From Rhizobium etli 8C-3 (lineage in GTDB: Bacteria > Pseudomonadota > Alphaproteobacteria > Rhizobiales > Rhizobiaceae), in the NCBI RefSeq assembly GCF_001908375.1, contig NZ_CP017244.1, forward strand, positions 124,001 to 188,000: DNA of 64,000 bases, in the 5' to 3' direction. The position numbers were made by a program, and so were the translations under genes. Below the pieces are notes generated by a model that ran no database searches, had not been told where the DNA came from, and saw only the letters and a list, made by a program, of their open reading frames with translations. Positions 54,464 to 63,503 of the stretch are shown here, piece by piece (the first letter of the stretch is position 1; the number at the start of each line of letters is the position of its first letter).

Positions 54464-54910
54464 TCAGGCGATGGCTTCTTCGAGTTTGTTCAGGACAGCG
54501 TTCCATCCGCCGATGTGAGCGAGGCGCGCCTCATCGCTTTGGAACTTGACCTGCCTCAAGGTAATCTCGGTCGTGTTCGCGTCGATGGCGGCGAGATCGA
54601 TCGTGACGATACTGTCCTCAAGGGAATAAGGAGATTCCCAGGTAAAGGACAGGCGCGAGTAGGGATCGATTTCCAGAAAGGTACCCGTATGCGGTATTTC
54701 GCGATCGTTTGCTAGCATGACAATCGAAAACCGGCCGCCCTTGACCGCGTCAACGCTGACCCTCGACGGGCCATTGCTGTGCGTCGGGGTTTGCATGAAT
54801 TTGGCAAGCATTTCCGCTGAAAGCCAGGCGGCAAACACCTTTTCGCGAGGCGCGGCGATCTTGCGGTTAACAGTCAATTCAAGCTCACTCATGTCCTTCA
54901 TCCTTTGCAT
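54464..54910 (-). CDS. SRPBCC (AHSA1-type) domain protein
   Basis: 148 residues. START-like fold with ELTVNRKIAAPREKVFAAWLSAEMLAKFM at the start, ILRLSFTWES-type strand SRLSFTWESPYSLEDSIVTIDL, and C-terminal helix ARLAHIGGWNAVLNKLEEAIA. Typically encoded with ArsR regulators in soil bacteria; thought to bind hydrophobic ligands. ATG 54910 has GAGGTG upstream; MSELELTV at 54892 is an alternative. It overlaps the ArsR gene by up to 26 bases, so it is co-transcribed and probably translationally coupled. Confidence 0.88.
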   Translation of the reverse strand: MQRMKDMSELELTVNRKIAAPREKVFAAWLSAEMLAKFMQTPTHSNGPSRVSVDAVKGGRFSIVMLANDREIPHTGTFLEIDPYSRLSFTWESPYSLEDSIVTIDLAAIDANTTEITLRQVKFQSDEARLAHIGGWNAVLNKLEEAIA

Positions 54911-55220
54911 TGAGCACCTCTTCGAGCGCCTGCAGGCGCAGTTCCCAGACGGACTTGAGTTTGGCGAACCAGGCCTCCGTTAACCGCAGCGGTTCAAGTT
55001 CCGCGGCAATGAGATGCTCGCGGCCCAAAGTCCGGCGGGTGACCAGCCCCGCCTCCTCCAGAACCTTGATATGCTTGGAAACGGAGTTCAGGGACATGTC
55101 AAAATGAGCAGCAAGGGCCGTCACTCTCAACGCGCCCTCCTGAACGAGGAGCGTGAGAATCTTGCGCCGCGTGGTGTCGCCAGCGGCCTTGAGAATATGT
55201 GACAGAGCGTCTTCGTTCAT
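54885..55220 (-). CDS. ArsR-family transcriptional regulator
   Basis: 111 residues with winged helix HILKAAGDTTRRKILTLLVQEGALRVTALAAHFDMSLNSVSKHIKVLEEAGLVTRRTLGREHLI at about 7-70. No Cys metal-binding motif, so it is not an arsenic/cadmium sensor. This subgroup pairs with SRPBCC proteins, and the SRPBCC gene follows with overlap. It likely autoregulates from the 255-base region up to the chemoreceptor gene. Confidence 0.9.
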   Translation of the reverse strand: MNEDALSHILKAAGDTTRRKILTLLVQEGALRVTALAAHFDMSLNSVSKHIKVLEEAGLVTRRTLGREHLIAAELEPLRLTEAWFAKLKSVWELRLQALEEVLNAKDEGHE

Positions 55221-55475
55221 TTATTCACCCGTATGGTTGAATATAACCATCGGCGATGATTAGTCAACCATTTGGATGAATGATTTTTCAAATTGTTTCG
55301 TTTCATGATGAGTCTCTTCGGCGCCGGCGGCGCCATGGCGCGTAAACGCGAGAGTTTGGAGAAGTCTTGGTCGAAAGGCGCCTGTTGTTTGGTTAATACG
55401 AAATTATCAATTTAGTGCGACTTTTTAGGTCAACCGGTAAGCCGGCGTCGTAGGTGACTTCAACTGGAGACCCGC

Positions 55476-57353
55476 ATGAAACGTCCGAGCATCAAGCAAG
55501 CCCTGATTCTAAAGCTGTCGATCATCAGTCTATTCATGGTTGGCTTGTCCTATGTGTCGCTGAGCACGATTTCGACACTCAGTGCCAATACTGAGCAGAT
55601 AGGGACCTTCTGGATGGAACGGCTGGTGACGGCTCGCGAGATCAAGGGCAACTTCCTCAATCTGAAACTTGTATATACCCATTACCTCCTCGACGACACA
55701 GCACAGGAGCAGGATACCGGAAAGCAGAAGATCGACGCTGCTGTCGCCGCGGTCGAGAACGTCGTTTCCCAATATGAAAACGGCGTCCGCACTGAGCGTG
55801 GGCGCGAACTGATCAATCGGATTAAGCCGGAACTGAGCAAATACCGCGGGTTTGCTGAGCAAATGATCGCACTGCAAAATAGCGGCAAGACATCCGACGC
55901 GGTTCGTTTCTTCAAGGAAAACATGGAGCCGCAGGCCGAGCTGGTAAACAACGGAGTGGCGGATCTGGTTGATTTTATTCTCAGCCAGGCCGAAGGTTTT
56001 GTGGCCGCAAGCAGTGCTTCGGCGAAGTCCGCTTTCATGCTGACGGCAGCGATCGCAACCCTGGCCGTGCTCGTCGCCGTGGCCGGCATTGTGTTTGCGA
56101 TCTCGGGCATCGCCAATCCGATCCGACGCATCGCATCCGCCATGAAGCGGTTGTCGGATGGGGACATCGATAGCGATATTCCCTATGCGGACCGTGCCGA
56201 CGAAGTGGGTGAAATGGCCGGTGGCGTTGAAATCTTTCGTCAGAATGCCCTCAATGTCGTCAGGCTTGAGACGGAAGCTGCTGCATCCCGCAGCGAGAGC
56301 GAGGCGGCGCGCGCTGCCGCCCAACAGCGCGCCGAAGTCGAGGCCGAACAGTTGCGTTTCGCGACCACGACGTTGGGCGAAGGTCTGCGGCGGCTTGCGG
56401 CAGGCGACGTATCGTTTCAGCTTTCGCAGCAGTTTGCGCCGGAGTACGAGGCGTTGCGCGAAGACTTCAATGCTTCGCTCCGACAATTGGGCGCGACGAT
56501 CGGCGCAGTGCTCCAGACGGTGCACAGCATAGACAGTGGCACCGGCGAAATCGCATCCGGCGCCCAGGACCTGTCCAAGCGCACGGAGCAACAGGCAGCC
56601 TCTCTCGAGGAGACGGCCGCCGCCTTGGACGAGATTACGTCGAATGTCGCGATGTCGACGAAACGCACGGACGAGGCACGCAACATGGCTCTTGAAGCCA
56701 ATGTCAGCGCCCAGCGATCAGCGACGGTTGTATCGGAAGCAGAGCAAGCCATGCGACGCATCGAGGACAGCTCCCAGCAGATTTCGAACATCATTGGCGT
56801 AATAGATGAAATTGCCTTTCAGACGAATCTTTTGGCGCTCAATGCAGGTGTCGAGGCTGCGCGTGCTGGTGAGGCGGGCAAAGGTTTCGCAGTGGTCGCA
56901 CAGGAAGTCCGCGAGCTTGCTCAGCGTGCAGCCCAAGCGGCCAAGGAAATCAAGGGGCTCATCCAAACGTCCTCAACGGAAGTCGAAAATGGCGTAAAAC
57001 TCGTTCTTGAAACCGGAAGGTCGCTCACGTCGATCGGTGATTACGTTGCACAGATCAACCGGGTTATGGATGCGATTGCAATTTCGGCGCGCGAACAGTC
57101 GACCGGTCTTGCTGAAATCAATACGGCCGTTAATCAAATGGACCAGGCGACCCAGCAAAATGCGGCGATGGTCGAGCAGTCAACGGCCGCCGTCGCTTCG
57201 TTGTCCTCCGAGGCAAGCCGCCTGCGGGATCTGGTCAATCAGTTTCAATTGGACAGCGAGAAGAGTGTGGTGCAAATGCAGCGCAATGTGCGATCCCAGG
57301 AAAGCAACAGATCACCGGAGATGGTCGCTCCACGCCGCATGATCCAAGGATGA
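55476..57353 (+). CDS. Methyl-accepting chemotaxis protein
   Basis: 625 residues. TM1 about 10-32; periplasmic four-helix-bundle domain about 33-187 (AREIKGNFLNLKLVYTHYLLDDTAQEQ); TM2 about 188-212; HAMP about 214-266 and a second HAMP-like segment about 300-350; MCP signalling domain about 360-600 with the hairpin tip IDEIAFQTNLLALNAGVEAARAGEAGKGFAVVAQEVR. Q/E methylation-type helices flank it. No CheR-binding pentapeptide at the C-terminus (ends APRRMIQG). Ligand unknown; it stands alone without che genes nearby. Confidence 0.95.
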   Translation: MKRPSIKQALILKLSIISLFMVGLSYVSLSTISTLSANTEQIGTFWMERLVTAREIKGNFLNLKLVYTHYLLDDTAQEQDTGKQKIDAAVAAVENVVSQYENGVRTERGRELINRIKPELSKYRGFAEQMIALQNSGKTSDAVRFFKENMEPQAELVNNGVADLVDFILSQAEGFVAASSASAKSAFMLTAAIATLAVLVAVAGIVFAISGIANPIRRIASAMKRLSDGDIDSDIPYADRADEVGEMAGGVEIFRQNALNVVRLETEAAASRSESEAARAAAQQRAEVEAEQLRFATTTLGEGLRRLAAGDVSFQLSQQFAPEYEALREDFNASLRQLGATIGAVLQTVHSIDSGTGEIASGAQDLSKRTEQQAASLEETAAALDEITSNVAMSTKRTDEARNMALEANVSAQRSATVVSEAEQAMRRIEDSSQQISNIIGVIDEIAFQTNLLALNAGVEAARAGEAGKGFAVVAQEVRELAQRAAQAAKEIKGLIQTSSTEVENGVKLVLETGRSLTSIGDYVAQINRVMDAIAISAREQSTGLAEINTAVNQMDQATQQNAAMVEQSTAAVASLSSEASRLRDLVNQFQLDSEKSVVQMQRNVRSQESNRSPEMVAPRRMIQG

Positions 57354-57545
57354 ACCGTCAGCGACCGTGGTCGAGGTCCTGGAAGCTATTGGCGACGCTG
57401 ATCGCCGATGCACCTCTGTTGAAATCATTGATGTTGCAGCTGATATGTGACTATGCGCCGACCGGCAAACATCCTCGCCGGTCCATTCCATACTCCCTTC
57501 GCGCCCGGAGCCCGTATGCCACAAGCTATCTGATCGGACTGAGCG

Positions 57546-58130
57546 TTAACGCGGCCGCCGCAGCATCGGGACGAGTGTCGGCGACGAACCGACCTGGATA
57601 GCGCCGAGCGGTTCGAAGCCGTAACGTCGGTAGAACGGGATGTTGCGCGGGTTCGAGGATTCCAAATAGGCCGGGGCGTGATCGCGATCGCACCGAGAGA
57701 GTGCGTACACCATCAGGGCGTCGCCGTGACCTTCGCCTTGATACGCCGGGTCAACGCCGATCAGGGGCAGGTACCAATGTGGCTCGGTCGGATGATAGGC
57801 GGCCATCTGTTCGAATATGGCCGTGGTTTCGGGGGCAAGAGCGCGCGCAACCGTGCTTTCGAGCACCGCACCAAGGCCTTCCTCGTCGGAATGTACTCCG
57901 GGCGATAGCCACAGCGCCGTCCCGGCGTAGCCGTCGGTGCAAAAGGCGCTGCCGTTAGAGAATGCGCTGCTCCCGAACGCCCGGATCATTCGCGGCATGG
58001 CCGCTAGGTACTGGTGTGCATGCGGCCAGGTCCATCGCGCCATAGGATCCGCTGCAAACGCCAGCATGATCGTTTCGACGGCCAGGTCTTCCTCGGCCGC
58101 GGCCATGATTCTCACTGTTGGCGATTTCAC
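57546..58130 (-). CDS. GNAT-family N-acetyltransferase
   Basis: 194 residues. Conserved acetyl-CoA site YLPLIGVDPAYQGEGHGDALMVYALSRCD (about 120-150; QxxGxG/A as QGEGHG) and C-terminal ESSNPRNIPFYRRYGFEPLGAI. The N-terminal AAEEDLAVETIMLAFAADPMARW resembles acetyltransferases acting on small amines or toxins. Monocistronic. Confidence 0.87.
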   Translation of the reverse strand: MKSPTVRIMAAAEEDLAVETIMLAFAADPMARWTWPHAHQYLAAMPRMIRAFGSSAFSNGSAFCTDGYAGTALWLSPGVHSDEEGLGAVLESTVARALAPETTAIFEQMAAYHPTEPHWYLPLIGVDPAYQGEGHGDALMVYALSRCDRDHAPAYLESSNPRNIPFYRRYGFEPLGAIQVGSSPTLVPMLRRPR

Positions 58131-58305
58131 ACTGCCCTCCTGACATAGGTAGTCCGACGAGGCGCCCGTGCCCGTTCTCAGCTACTCATCCGGATCGCGT
58201 GGGAGCGATACCGGTTGCTGCTGGCTCAGCAGTTGGGCGGCTTCTGGCGGCCAGTTTAAAGAGCGGACGTTGACGCCGAATGATGTCTCCGATCAAATAG
58301 CGCGC

Positions 58306-58737
58306 ATGGAGCTAACATCAACGCAAGAATATGAGCCTCCCGAGTACGTGACCGAATGGCGAGGAGCGTTCAGGAACGCTGAGGTCAACGCTCTTCATGC
58401 GGAGTGTTTTGAGCATCAGGATTCCGCTGTCGATTGGTGGGCACAAGTAAACCGCTTTAGCCTCGGTTGGGTTTGTACCCGTCGCTCGGGGAAGCTGGTA
58501 GGGTTCGTTAATGTCGCGTGGGATGGCGGGGTTCACGCTTTCATTCTGGATACAATGGTGTCGCCTACCTTCCGGCGCCAGGGCATAGCAAAGGCCCTGA
58601 TTGTGGAAGCCGTTGATCGCGTGAAACAAACCGACTGCGAGTGGCTCCATGTGGATTTCGATCCGCACCTCCGGACGTTTTATTTCGACGCTTGCAAATT
58701 TAGGCCGACCGACGCCGGTCTCATCGCCTTGAAGTGA
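58306..58737 (+). CDS. GNAT-family N-acetyltransferase
   Basis: 143 residues from ATG 58306; the open frame starts at 58168, but its first 46 codons are Ser/Gly-rich and unlike the family. GNAT core FILDTMVSPTFRRQGIAKALIVEAVDRVKQTDCEWLHVDFDPHLRTFYFDACKF, with the RxxGxA pyrophosphate loop RRQGIA. Neither start has a strong ribosome site. Substrate unknown. Confidence 0.78.
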   Translation: MELTSTQEYEPPEYVTEWRGAFRNAEVNALHAECFEHQDSAVDWWAQVNRFSLGWVCTRRSGKLVGFVNVAWDGGVHAFILDTMVSPTFRRQGIAKALIVEAVDRVKQTDCEWLHVDFDPHLRTFYFDACKFRPTDAGLIALK

Positions 58738-59048
58738 CCAGATCTAGCAGCGTCCGCTTTTGAGAGACCACCCAGGATGACGGCGGAATGGCTGCAACAG
58801 GATTAAGGCTGTCGTTCACTTGCTCAGCCTCCGAAGGCTATCCGGCCCACGGCTGCATAAGCTGCCGCCTTCCGCCCCAAGAACGCCTCAGCAGCGCGCC
58901 TATGTCGGCGCCAAACTTTGCCCTCACCAAGAGGTAGACATCGCGGTTGACCATGCTGAAAGACTTGGTCGCGCCGACACCGTATATTGCCCTCATCTGA
59001 GCGAATGGCTCCAGAGGTGCAAGACCGGACACTTGCCCGGTCAGGTAG
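58738..59048. other. 310-bp gap with a possible minus-strand gene fragment
   Basis: A minus-strand frame at 58838-59032 (LEPFAQMRAIYGVGATKSFSMVNRDVYLLVRAKFGADIG) looks protein-like and may be a relic of a larger gene, but no start, ribosome site or family can be assigned. Nothing else is seen. Confidence 0.3.
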
Positions 59049-60815
59049 TTACACTAAGCCGGCCTTGCGAAGCCCGTCCACGACTAATTCGAAGTCTTCG
59101 GGATTCTTGTAGGGCAATACTTTCCGGCGATGTTCCAGAGAATAGTCAGGGTTGACGCGGAACACTTCCTGCCACTCATGGCGGGCTTCTTCGAAGCGGC
59201 CCAGATGGCCGTAGCTCGCCGCCAGAAGCACGCGCGAGACGTCGGTGCCGGGGTTACGGACAAGTCGCCGCTTCAGGATGTCAATTGCCTCTTTGTACCT
59301 GTGCAACTGGAACATCGCTTGTGCCTGGAAGTGGAGGTATACGTCCGGATAATATGGGTTCAAGGCTATTGCCCGGTCGAAACAAGCGAGTGCCTCCGCA
59401 GACCTGCCGGAATAATGCAGTGCGTAACCGAGATTTTCGTATCCCTCGGCAAGATTTGGAGCGAGGGCGATCAAGCGTTTAGCTTCGCAAATGGCTACGT
59501 CGTGGCGTCGCGAATACAATTCGATCATGCCAAGCGCCCAATGTGCGTAAGGATATCGATCGTCGAGCGCCACTGCCCGTGTCGCAAACATTTCCGCTTG
59601 TTCCATTGCTGTCGACCACGCCGAGCTCCACTGGTTTGCGTAGTCCAGGATGTTTGCGAAGGCGAGGAAAGCGTAGGCGGGAGCGTAGCTCGGGTCCAGT
59701 TCGATGGCGCGCTGCAACAATTCCCGGCCTTGGATGTTTTGCGCTCTCGTGAACCGCCACAGCTGCTCTCGACCATGTAGAAAGCAGTCATACGCTTCTA
59801 GGTTCCCGGTTTGCTCGATCGCGAGCCGCTGCTGGTCGCCCTCCGCCAGGTTGATCGTGAGCGCGTCGACAATTTGCTGCGTCACGTCATCCTGCACGGC
59901 AAAGATGTCTGTCAGGTCGCGATCGAAGCGTTCGGCCCACAGATGTCCACCCGTGGTCGCGTCGATAAGCTGTGCGTTGATCCGTACCCTGGTGCCGGAT
60001 TTGCGGACGCTGCCCTCCAGCACATGATGCACGCCGAGGTTCCGGCCCACTTCTTGAACGTTCACGTTCTTGCCCTTGAAGGTAAAGGACGAATTGCGGG
60101 CGATTACAAACAGCTGTGACAACTTTGAGAGAGCCGTGATGATGTCTTCGGAGATTCCATCGGCGAAATACTCCTGCTCGGCATCACCGCTCATATTGGA
60201 GAAGGGCAGCACGGCGATCGATAACCTCGGCGGCGTTGCTGCCGAAAGCGGAGCGGCCGGAATTCCGGGGGTCACAGTTGCCTGCGCGGCGGTGCCGACT
60301 TGGAGCGAGTAGATGCGGATCGGCTCAGCGATGTTCTTCAGCTGCGTGTTGCCGAGATCAGTGGCCGAAAGCTCGAGCCTCGTCTTGACTTGGCGATAGG
60401 CGTCTTCGGACAGGCAGATGGCGCCGGGGGCAGCGACGCCCTCCAGGCGCGAGGCGATGTTGACGCCGTCTCCCATCAGGTCGCCGTCACTCTCCTCGAC
60501 TACGTCGCCCAGATGAATACCGATCCGGAATTCGATGCGGCGGTCCTGCGGCACCCCGGCATTGCGGTCGACCATGCCGTTCTGCACCTCAATGGCGCAG
60601 CGCACAGCGTCTACCACACTGCGAAACTCGACCAAAGCCCCATCCCCTGTGCGCTTGATCACGCGCCCGTTGTGCACGGCGATGGTCGGATCAATCAGGT
60701 CGCTGCGCAATGCCCGCAACCTGGCCAAAGTGCGGTCCTCGTCCGCGTTAGCGAGCCGGCTGTACCCGACCACGTCCGCGGCCAGGACGGCGGCTAGCTT
60801 GCGTTTCTCGCTCAT
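59049..60815 (-). CDS. Class III adenylate cyclase with TolB-like domain and TPR repeats (second copy)
   Basis: 588 residues from ATG 60815 (GAGGAGA upstream); a 44-codon extension lacks support. Same order as the protein at 49.3-51.1 kb: cyclase domain (VLAADVVGYSRLANADED, RTGDGALVEF, GIHLGDVVEESDGDLMGDGVNIASRLE), TolB-like domain (SIAVLPFSNMSGDAEQEYFADGISEDIITALSK, HHVLEGSVRKSGTRVRINAQLID), then TPR helices (LAEGYENLGYALHYSGRSAEALACFDRAIALNPYYPDVYLHF). Cytosolic cAMP synthesis is expected. Paralogues of this layout are numerous in rhizobia. Confidence 0.9.
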   Translation of the reverse strand: MSEKRKLAAVLAADVVGYSRLANADEDRTLARLRALRSDLIDPTIAVHNGRVIKRTGDGALVEFRSVVDAVRCAIEVQNGMVDRNAGVPQDRRIEFRIGIHLGDVVEESDGDLMGDGVNIASRLEGVAAPGAICLSEDAYRQVKTRLELSATDLGNTQLKNIAEPIRIYSLQVGTAAQATVTPGIPAAPLSAATPPRLSIAVLPFSNMSGDAEQEYFADGISEDIITALSKLSQLFVIARNSSFTFKGKNVNVQEVGRNLGVHHVLEGSVRKSGTRVRINAQLIDATTGGHLWAERFDRDLTDIFAVQDDVTQQIVDALTINLAEGDQQRLAIEQTGNLEAYDCFLHGREQLWRFTRAQNIQGRELLQRAIELDPSYAPAYAFLAFANILDYANQWSSAWSTAMEQAEMFATRAVALDDRYPYAHWALGMIELYSRRHDVAICEAKRLIALAPNLAEGYENLGYALHYSGRSAEALACFDRAIALNPYYPDVYLHFQAQAMFQLHRYKEAIDILKRRLVRNPGTDVSRVLLAASYGHLGRFEEARHEWQEVFRVNPDYSLEHRRKVLPYKNPEDFELVVDGLRKAGLV

Positions 60816-61227
60816 AGGACCATCTCCTCGTCTCCACCATACAGGGGGACGCAGGGAAAAAGGAAATTTTCGGTTTGCGCTCGGCTTTGACTGAGATTGA
60901 GCGCGCCATCTGGTCGCCGTCAACCCTGAAAGGTTACAATTCAGCACCCATCCGGAGGAGCGCTTGACGCAGCCCTCTATAAGTTCGACGGTGACAATGT
61001 TCGCCGCCGACGTCCATCCCTGGACAATGACTGCCCTGCCACGGTCGCCGAGCGGCGGCTATCTCATAAATGTGCCCTACAGCAAACTATCCGCTCCCGG
61101 CCCCAATCAGTCATTCCAGCCAAGCCAAAATCTTGGCTCGCTTAACGAATCCGTTAAAGAGGAATAACAGGGTCGTTGGTTCCAATCCCAACGGAGCCTT
61201 CTTGAAAAACGCTGTCATCGGGTATAT
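60816..61227. other. 410-bp gap without a gene
   Basis: Upstream region of the cyclase gene and of the toxin-antitoxin pair. A TTGGTTCCAATCCCAAC element (61172-61188) resembles a tRNA T-arm, but no acceptor, D or anticodon arm is present. A TTAACGAATCCGTTAA palindrome-like segment (61142-61157) precedes it. No open frame is supportable. Confidence 0.4.
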
Positions 61228-61267
61228 TTTGATATCAAAGTCATCAAATCTGACAGGATGATATCAA
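61228..61267 (+). promoter_or_regulatory. Paired palindromic operator of the toxin-antitoxin operon
   Basis: TTTGATATCAAA (61228-61239) is a perfect 12-bp palindrome and TGATATCAA (61259-61267) repeats its core 30 bases on, overlapping the start of the antitoxin gene. Ribbon-helix-helix antitoxins of the FitA/VapB type bind paired palindromes like this to repress their own operon. Confidence 0.6.
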
Positions 61268-61521
61268 TGCCGGCGGTCACCATTCGTAATCTTTCTGATG
61301 AAACGCATCGCGCGCTGCGCGTGCGAGCGGCTCATCACGGCCGTAGTACGGAGGCCGAAATCCGTGACATTATTGAGGCCGCCGTTCGTCCATCTGAACG
61401 TGTGAAACTTGGCTCTTTACTCGCGGCCATAGGTCGGGACGCGGAGCTATCCAATGACGATGTTGAAGCCCTGCAGCAAAATCGCGATAAGGCGCCAGCC
61501 GAACCGATGACGTTCGAATGA
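61267..61521 (+). CDS. FitA/VapB-type ribbon-helix-helix antitoxin
   Basis: 84 residues from ATG 61267; ATG 61258 (three residues longer) is possible, but it lies within the second operator copy. N-terminal ribbon-helix-helix AVTIRNLSDETHRALRVRAAHHGRSTEAEIRDIIEAAV binds DNA; the C-terminal tail (LSNDDVEALQQNRDKAPAEPMTFE) would wrap the toxin. The stop overlaps the toxin ATG (ATGA). Confidence 0.9.
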   Translation: MPAVTIRNLSDETHRALRVRAAHHGRSTEAEIRDIIEAAVRPSERVKLGSLLAAIGRDAELSNDDVEALQQNRDKAPAEPMTFE

Positions 61522-61937
61522 TCTTGTTGGACACCAACGTGATATCGGAGCCATGGAAACCGGCTCCCAACGGGGCAGTGGTAGCATGGATGGATGCCCA
61601 AGTCATCGAGACGTTGTTCCTTTCCGCGATAACAATTGCCGAACTTCGCTTCGGGATTGCCGCCATGCCTTCAGGCAAACGGCAAACAGTCCTTCGCGAT
61701 CGCCTGGAGGGCGAAGTGCTACCTCACTTCGCAGAACGCGTCCTACCCTTTAATTCAGCCACCTCCCAATTCTACTCGGAACTCATGGTGCGCGCTCGCT
61801 TGTCCGGGAAGGCGGTCGGCAAGGCGGATGGATATATTGCAGCCACAGCAGCGGCGAATGGCCTCGCGGTCGCAACGCGCGACACAAGCCCCTTCGAGGC
61901 AGCCGGATTGAAAGTGATCAATCCATGGTCCCAATAA
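61518..61937 (+). CDS. PIN-domain ribonuclease toxin (FitB/VapC type)
   Basis: 139 residues with the PIN acidic residues Asp5 (ILLDTNVISE), Glu42 (TIAELRFG), Asp104 (GKADGYIAA) and Asp122 (ATRDTSPF). VapC-type toxins cleave tRNA or rRNA when the antitoxin is degraded. It overlaps the antitoxin gene by 4 bases. All active-site residues are present, so the module is probably functional and may stabilise this replicon or island. Confidence 0.92.
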   Translation: MILLDTNVISEPWKPAPNGAVVAWMDAQVIETLFLSAITIAELRFGIAAMPSGKRQTVLRDRLEGEVLPHFAERVLPFNSATSQFYSELMVRARLSGKAVGKADGYIAATAAANGLAVATRDTSPFEAAGLKVINPWSQ

Positions 61938-62219
61938 AGTTATATTCAGCTAAGTGTGTTCCAACGTGCTGACCCCCTGGGCGTATAATCGGCCTCCAAT
62001 TTGCCCCCCCTCAGATTTCATGTTTCAATCTGCCGACGATGAAACCGATCGCATTTACGGAGAAAGCGTGCAGCGGTCAGGGCCGACAGTCCGTCAATGT
62101 CTGCGGAGGTTTCGGCGCTTGCGACTGGCGAAAAGCCGCTGATCACCATGATGGAGGCGCTGCGCATGCGGCGAAACCAAACGGTTTAGCCGTTCCACCA
62201 AGTGCCAGGACTGAGCACT

Positions 62220-62789
62220 TTAGCGCAGCTTCTCAACGGCGACGGCAAGACACGTCTTGAACGCGGCAAGGTCCGTATAGAGCGCATCCCGCGCGGCGTC
62301 TCCAATGATGAGGACGCCACCTCGCCGCTCAATCCCTGCGTGCAGCATGAGATTGTCGGCCAGGCCGAAATCCTCAATTGCAATACCGTTCGGGTCACGC
62401 AGTCGACCTTCTGCATCATATGCGACGGCCCCGCCATAAAGATCGCTCACTCGTCCCATGTGATCACGGGCCACATTCGTGTAAGCGAATACAGGCTTAC
62501 CGCTTGCGCACATAAAGCCGAGTTCGAAGGCCGTCCCCGTATCGGCGGCAATGCCACGAAAGGGCGTCAGATTGGCGATGATCGCGTCAGCCTCGATCAT
62601 CATCTTCTCGTCCACCGCGTTTATCGCCGCGGCCCGCTCGCGCTTCGAGTTCGTGTGCGGGATTTCCAGATCGCCGGGCGAGAGCGGGAGAAGTCCCGCC
62701 TCACGGGCAAGTGCTGCCTTGCGATCGAGGATCTCACGGGCGTTGGGAAGGAAGACCTCCGGACCGGCCAGATAAACTTTACTTGTCAT
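62220..62789 (-). CDS. Nucleoside 2-deoxyribosyltransferase
   Basis: 189 residues from ATG 62789; the longer frame upstream lacks family sequence. Signature VYLAGPEVFLPNAREILDRK at the start, then GIAADTGTAFELGFMCASGKPVFAY with Asp83 and the nucleophile Glu89 (D-x-G-T-x-x-E-x-G). Transfers 2-deoxyribose between purine or pyrimidine bases in nucleoside salvage. Cytosolic. Stands alone, divergent from an Rrf2-like fragment. Confidence 0.9.
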   Translation of the reverse strand: MTSKVYLAGPEVFLPNAREILDRKAALAREAGLLPLSPGDLEIPHTNSKRERAAAINAVDEKMMIEADAIIANLTPFRGIAADTGTAFELGFMCASGKPVFAYTNVARDHMGRVSDLYGGAVAYDAEGRLRDPNGIAIEDFGLADNLMLHAGIERRGGVLIIGDAARDALYTDLAAFKTCLAVAVEKLR

Positions 62790-62935
62790 AAAATCGCACC
62801 TAAATGGGATGGGCTCGGCAACAGATCTTCTCGCTGTATCGCGAAGAAAGATCACAATCCAGTGGGGAAAGCCGCCCGAGCATTGTTCCGAAGTAAATTC
62901 GACGGTTGATGATGACAGGCCGGCTAGTGTGTAAT

Positions 62936-62950
62936 TGTGCTTATTGCACA
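62936..62950 (+). promoter_or_regulatory. Inverted repeat ahead of the Rrf2-like fragment
   Basis: TGTGC-TTATT-GCACA, 5-bp arms with a 5-base spacer, 16 bases before the Rrf2-like start codon. Rrf2 regulators often bind such short AT-centred repeats at their own promoters. It could equally serve the divergent transferase gene. Confidence 0.35.
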
Positions 62951-62965
62951 CAAGCGGATAGCGCC

Positions 62966-63140
62966 ATGCCGACCAGTACCCGATGTGCAGTCGCCGTCCA
63001 CATTCTGACCGGTTTGGCCGTCAGCGACGGCAAGCCGATGCGCTCGGAGGATCTTGCCTATTCGGCCAATACGGGTGCTGTCGTCATTCGCGGGTTATTA
63101 TCGAGGTTGAGCGATGCCGGTTTGACGCGACAGCTTTGGG
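62966..63140 (+). pseudogene. Rrf2-family regulator, truncated N-terminal fragment
   Basis: MPTSTRCAVAVHILTGLAVSDGKPMRSEDLAYSANTGAVVIRGLLSRLSDAGLTR matches the winged-helix start of YwnA/Rrf2-type regulators, where the next text should be SQLGxGGG. Here it reads QLWAGGGA, consistent with a small deletion and frame loss. The frame then runs into unrelated sequence to 63241. The C-terminal dimerisation helix is absent, so function is unlikely. Confidence 0.65.
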
Positions 63141-63503
63141 CAGGCGGTGGCGCAATACACGTCCAAACGCGGCAGAGCGCCTTTAGCAATCACGCAGTTT
63201 CTCTAGAAGTTGCGGGCAGCAATCCAGCAGGGCGCAGCTAAGCTGGTCTGCACAAAGCTGCTCGACCAAGGATCGCTGAATGCACTTTGCGGAATTTTGA
63301 CACTAGCTGCGTTCGAGCCTCCTGACAACTTGCAAAAAAGGAGGCCTAAACAAGATCAGCAGGCATGCTAGGATTGGTGCCGCAGCGATTACCGGGCGCC
63401 TAAAGAATGACGAAGGACCGGAGACAGGGGCTCCTGTCATTAATACAAATCAACAAAGCCCGCTCGGACGGTTTAAACATCACTGCTGCAAAGGGGGGAA
63501 ACG
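63141..63503. other. 360-bp gap
   Basis: No supportable gene. GCCTCCT-N15-AGGAGGC (63317-63345) forms a possible hairpin. GGGGGGAA at 63493-63500 is the ribosome site of the next gene. No promoter is assigned. Confidence 0.4.

Noticed and set aside
61165..61200. tRNA gene or attachment site
   Set aside because: The GTTGGTTCCAATCCCAAC stretch resembles a T-arm, but no cloverleaf can be drawn and no duplicated half-site was found. A similar GCGGGCAGCAATCCAGC stretch near 63208 was rejected for the same reason.
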